From NCBI RefSeq assembly GCF_031119335.1, contig NZ_JAVHXT010000013.1, forward strand, positions 62,001 to 126,000: DNA of 64,000 bases, read 5' to 3'. The stretch comes from Pedobacter sp. Its GTDB lineage: Bacteria; Bacteroidota; Bacteroidia; Sphingobacteriales; Sphingobacteriaceae. Of this stretch, positions 62,871-64,000 are shown in pieces (the first letter of the stretch is position 1; each line of letters starts with the position of its first letter). Position numbers and translations under genes: made by a program. A model generated the notes under the pieces. That model was given only the letters and a program-made list of their open reading frames with translations. It searched no databases and was not told where the DNA came from.

Positions 62871-62949
62871 TGTTTTGCCCCTCTTGTCCCCTAAAGGGGA
62901 GGTTTAATTTTATGTCGTTTATCCAAAGCCCCTTTAGGGGTTGGGGTTC
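62871..62949. repeat. CCCCTAAAGGGG element, full copy (ilvN/ilvB gap)
   Basis: GCCCCTCTTGTCCCCTAAAG...GGGG at one end and CCCCTTTAGGGG...TTGGGGTT at the other are inverted around about 30 bp. It fills the gap between the ilvN start codon and the ilvB stop codon exactly, like the element at 57528-57607. Confidence 0.85.
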
Positions 62950-64000
62950 TTATTTCAATCTAATTTCACTTACGCTGCAACCTTGTGGTACCATTGGGAA
63001 AACGTTATTTTCCTTACCAACCATTACTTCTAAAAGGTACGAACCTTCGTGGTTAATCATCGTTTCCAAAGCCTTTTTAAGTTCAGCTCTTTGGTCTACT
63101 TTACTCGCTTCGATGTAGTAAGATTTAGCCAAGGCTACAAAATCTGGACTAGTGATATTCACAAACGAATAGCGCTTATCATGGAACAATTGCTGCCATT
63201 GACGTACCATCCCTAAGAATTGGTTATTTAAGATTAGGATTTTGACTGCTGCGCCGAACTGCATAATCGTACCCAACTCTTGTGGTGTCATTTGGAAACC
63301 ACCGTCGCCAATAATGGCAATAACCGTTTTATTTGGCGCACCATACTTAGCACCAATAGCCGCAGGCAAACCAAAGCCCATAGTACCTAAGCCACCAGAA
63401 GTTACGTTGCTACGAGTGTTGTTAAATTTCGCATAACGGCAAGCTACCATTTGGTGCTGACCAACGTCAGTTACAATTACCGCATCTCCACCGCAAATCT
63501 CGTTGATGTTTCTTAGCACTTCACCCATGGTCATTTCTTCGCCAGTAGGATATAACTCTGGAGTAATGACTTGGTCTATCTCTTGTTGGTTGTAATCTCT
63601 AAATTGAGCAACCCAAGCTTCATGTTTATTTTCGTTTACTAAGTTGGTTAAAATCGGAAGTGTTTCTTTACAGTCACCCCAAACGCCAACTTCAGCTTTT
63701 ACATTTTTATCAATTTCGGCAGGGTCAATATCTAAATGAACCACTTTTGCCTGCTTCGCATATTTATCTAAACGACCAGTTACACGGTCATCAAAACGCA
63801 TCCCGATAGCAATTAAAACATCACATTCGTTAGTTAAAACGTTTGGACCGTAGTTACCGTGCATCCCCAACATTCCTACATTTAAAGGATGGTCTGTCGG
63901 AATAGCACCTTCGCCCATAATTGTCCAAGCTGCGGGAATGCCAGTTTTTTCAATAAATGCTTTAAATTCTTTTTCGGCAGTTCCTAAAATTACTCCTTGA
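62950..64000 (-). CDS. ilvB: Acetolactate synthase large subunit (partial, N-terminus beyond window)
   Basis: The 350 C-terminal residues of a ThDP-dependent carboligase of branched-chain amino acid synthesis are present. The frame is open to the window edge, with TGIPAAWTIMGEGAIPTDHP near the start and HGNYGPNVLTNECDVLIAIG following. The ThDP-binding motif is GDGGFQMTPQELGTIMQF through ILNNQFLGMVRQWQ, and VTSGGLGTMGFGLPAAIGAK is the usual FAD/ThDP signature. The ATG at 63918 is internal. Full length is expected near 580 residues. It is the most upstream operon gene visible; ilvD probably precedes it. Confidence 0.95.
   Translation of the reverse strand, partial: QGVILGTAEKEFKAFIEKTGIPAAWTIMGEGAIPTDHPLNVGMLGMHGNYGPNVLTNECDVLIAIGMRFDDRVTGRLDKYAKQAKVVHLDIDPAEIDKNVKAEVGVWGDCKETLPILTNLVNENKHEAWVAQFRDYNQQEIDQVITPELYPTGEEMTMGEVLRNINEICGGDAVIVTDVGQHQMVACRYAKFNNTRSNVTSGGLGTMGFGLPAAIGAKYGAPNKTVIAIIGDGGFQMTPQELGTIMQFGAAVKILILNNQFLGMVRQWQQLFHDKRYSFVNITSPDFVALAKSYYIEASKVDQRAELKKALETMINHEGSYLLEVMVGKENNVFPMVPQGCSVSEIRLK

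Noticed and set aside
1..64000. tRNA, rRNA, tmRNA, CRISPR array
   Set aside because: No cloverleaf with a TTCGA T-loop, no rRNA-like conserved core and no regular direct-repeat/spacer pattern was seen by eye on either strand.

Overview
The window looks like chromosome from a Bacteroidota species of the Sphingobacteriaceae, most likely Pedobacter or a close relative. The grounds are the low GC content, the weak Shine-Dalgarno signals with TAnnTTTG-type -7 boxes, the SusC/SusD pair, the TPR-fused histidine kinase, the DUF5683-dapB-lepB gene order and the eukaryote-like class Ia ribonucleotide reductase. The genus is inferred from gene content. I see no rRNA, tRNA, CRISPR array or transposase.

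Region 1 to 12.4 kb is accessory metabolism and transport. It holds a PaoABC-type aldehyde oxidoreductase operon (the molybdenum subunit runs off the left edge), a divergent KgtP-like permease, a small membrane protein, a DHA2-family exporter and a YahK-type alcohol dehydrogenase. The 3' ends of the last two lie in a 181-bp tandem duplication. A lipoprotein, an HD-domain protein and a mef-mph macrolide resistance pair with a possible leader peptide follow.

Region 12.4 to 38.2 kb is mostly housekeeping. It contains dnaX, an AraC-led cluster ending in a secreted HExxH protein, a cupin-AraC regulator, rpsF-rpsR-rplI, an RlpA-like protein, nrdB-nrdA, a divergent sensor kinase/response regulator pair, a peptide-binding lipoprotein, a solute-binding-protein half domain next to a DUF2891 protein, an FMN reductase, and the parA-parB-DUF5683-dapB-lepB cluster.

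Region 38.2 to 51.1 kb is more variable. It contains a MuiA-like DUF4139 protein carrying a SusC-type N-terminal module, a DUF1508 protein, a sigma/anti-sigma/outer-membrane-protein group and an ABC ATPase. The 3' end of the ATPase gene recurs 5.5 kb downstream. Between the two copies lie an intact susD, a 5'-truncated susC and a secreted protein ending in a consensus RanBP2-type zinc finger, with LacI-operator-like boxes upstream of it.

Region 51.4 to 64 kb is a long minus-strand branched-chain amino acid operon: ilvB (partial), ilvN, ilvC, leuC, a small monooxygenase, a trans-aconitate-type methyltransferase, leuD, a tandem ABC ATPase, leuB, a short leuA and ilvA. Most of the wider gaps between its genes are filled by palindromic repeats. 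Several palindromic or dispersed repeat families occur in the window and are listed separately.
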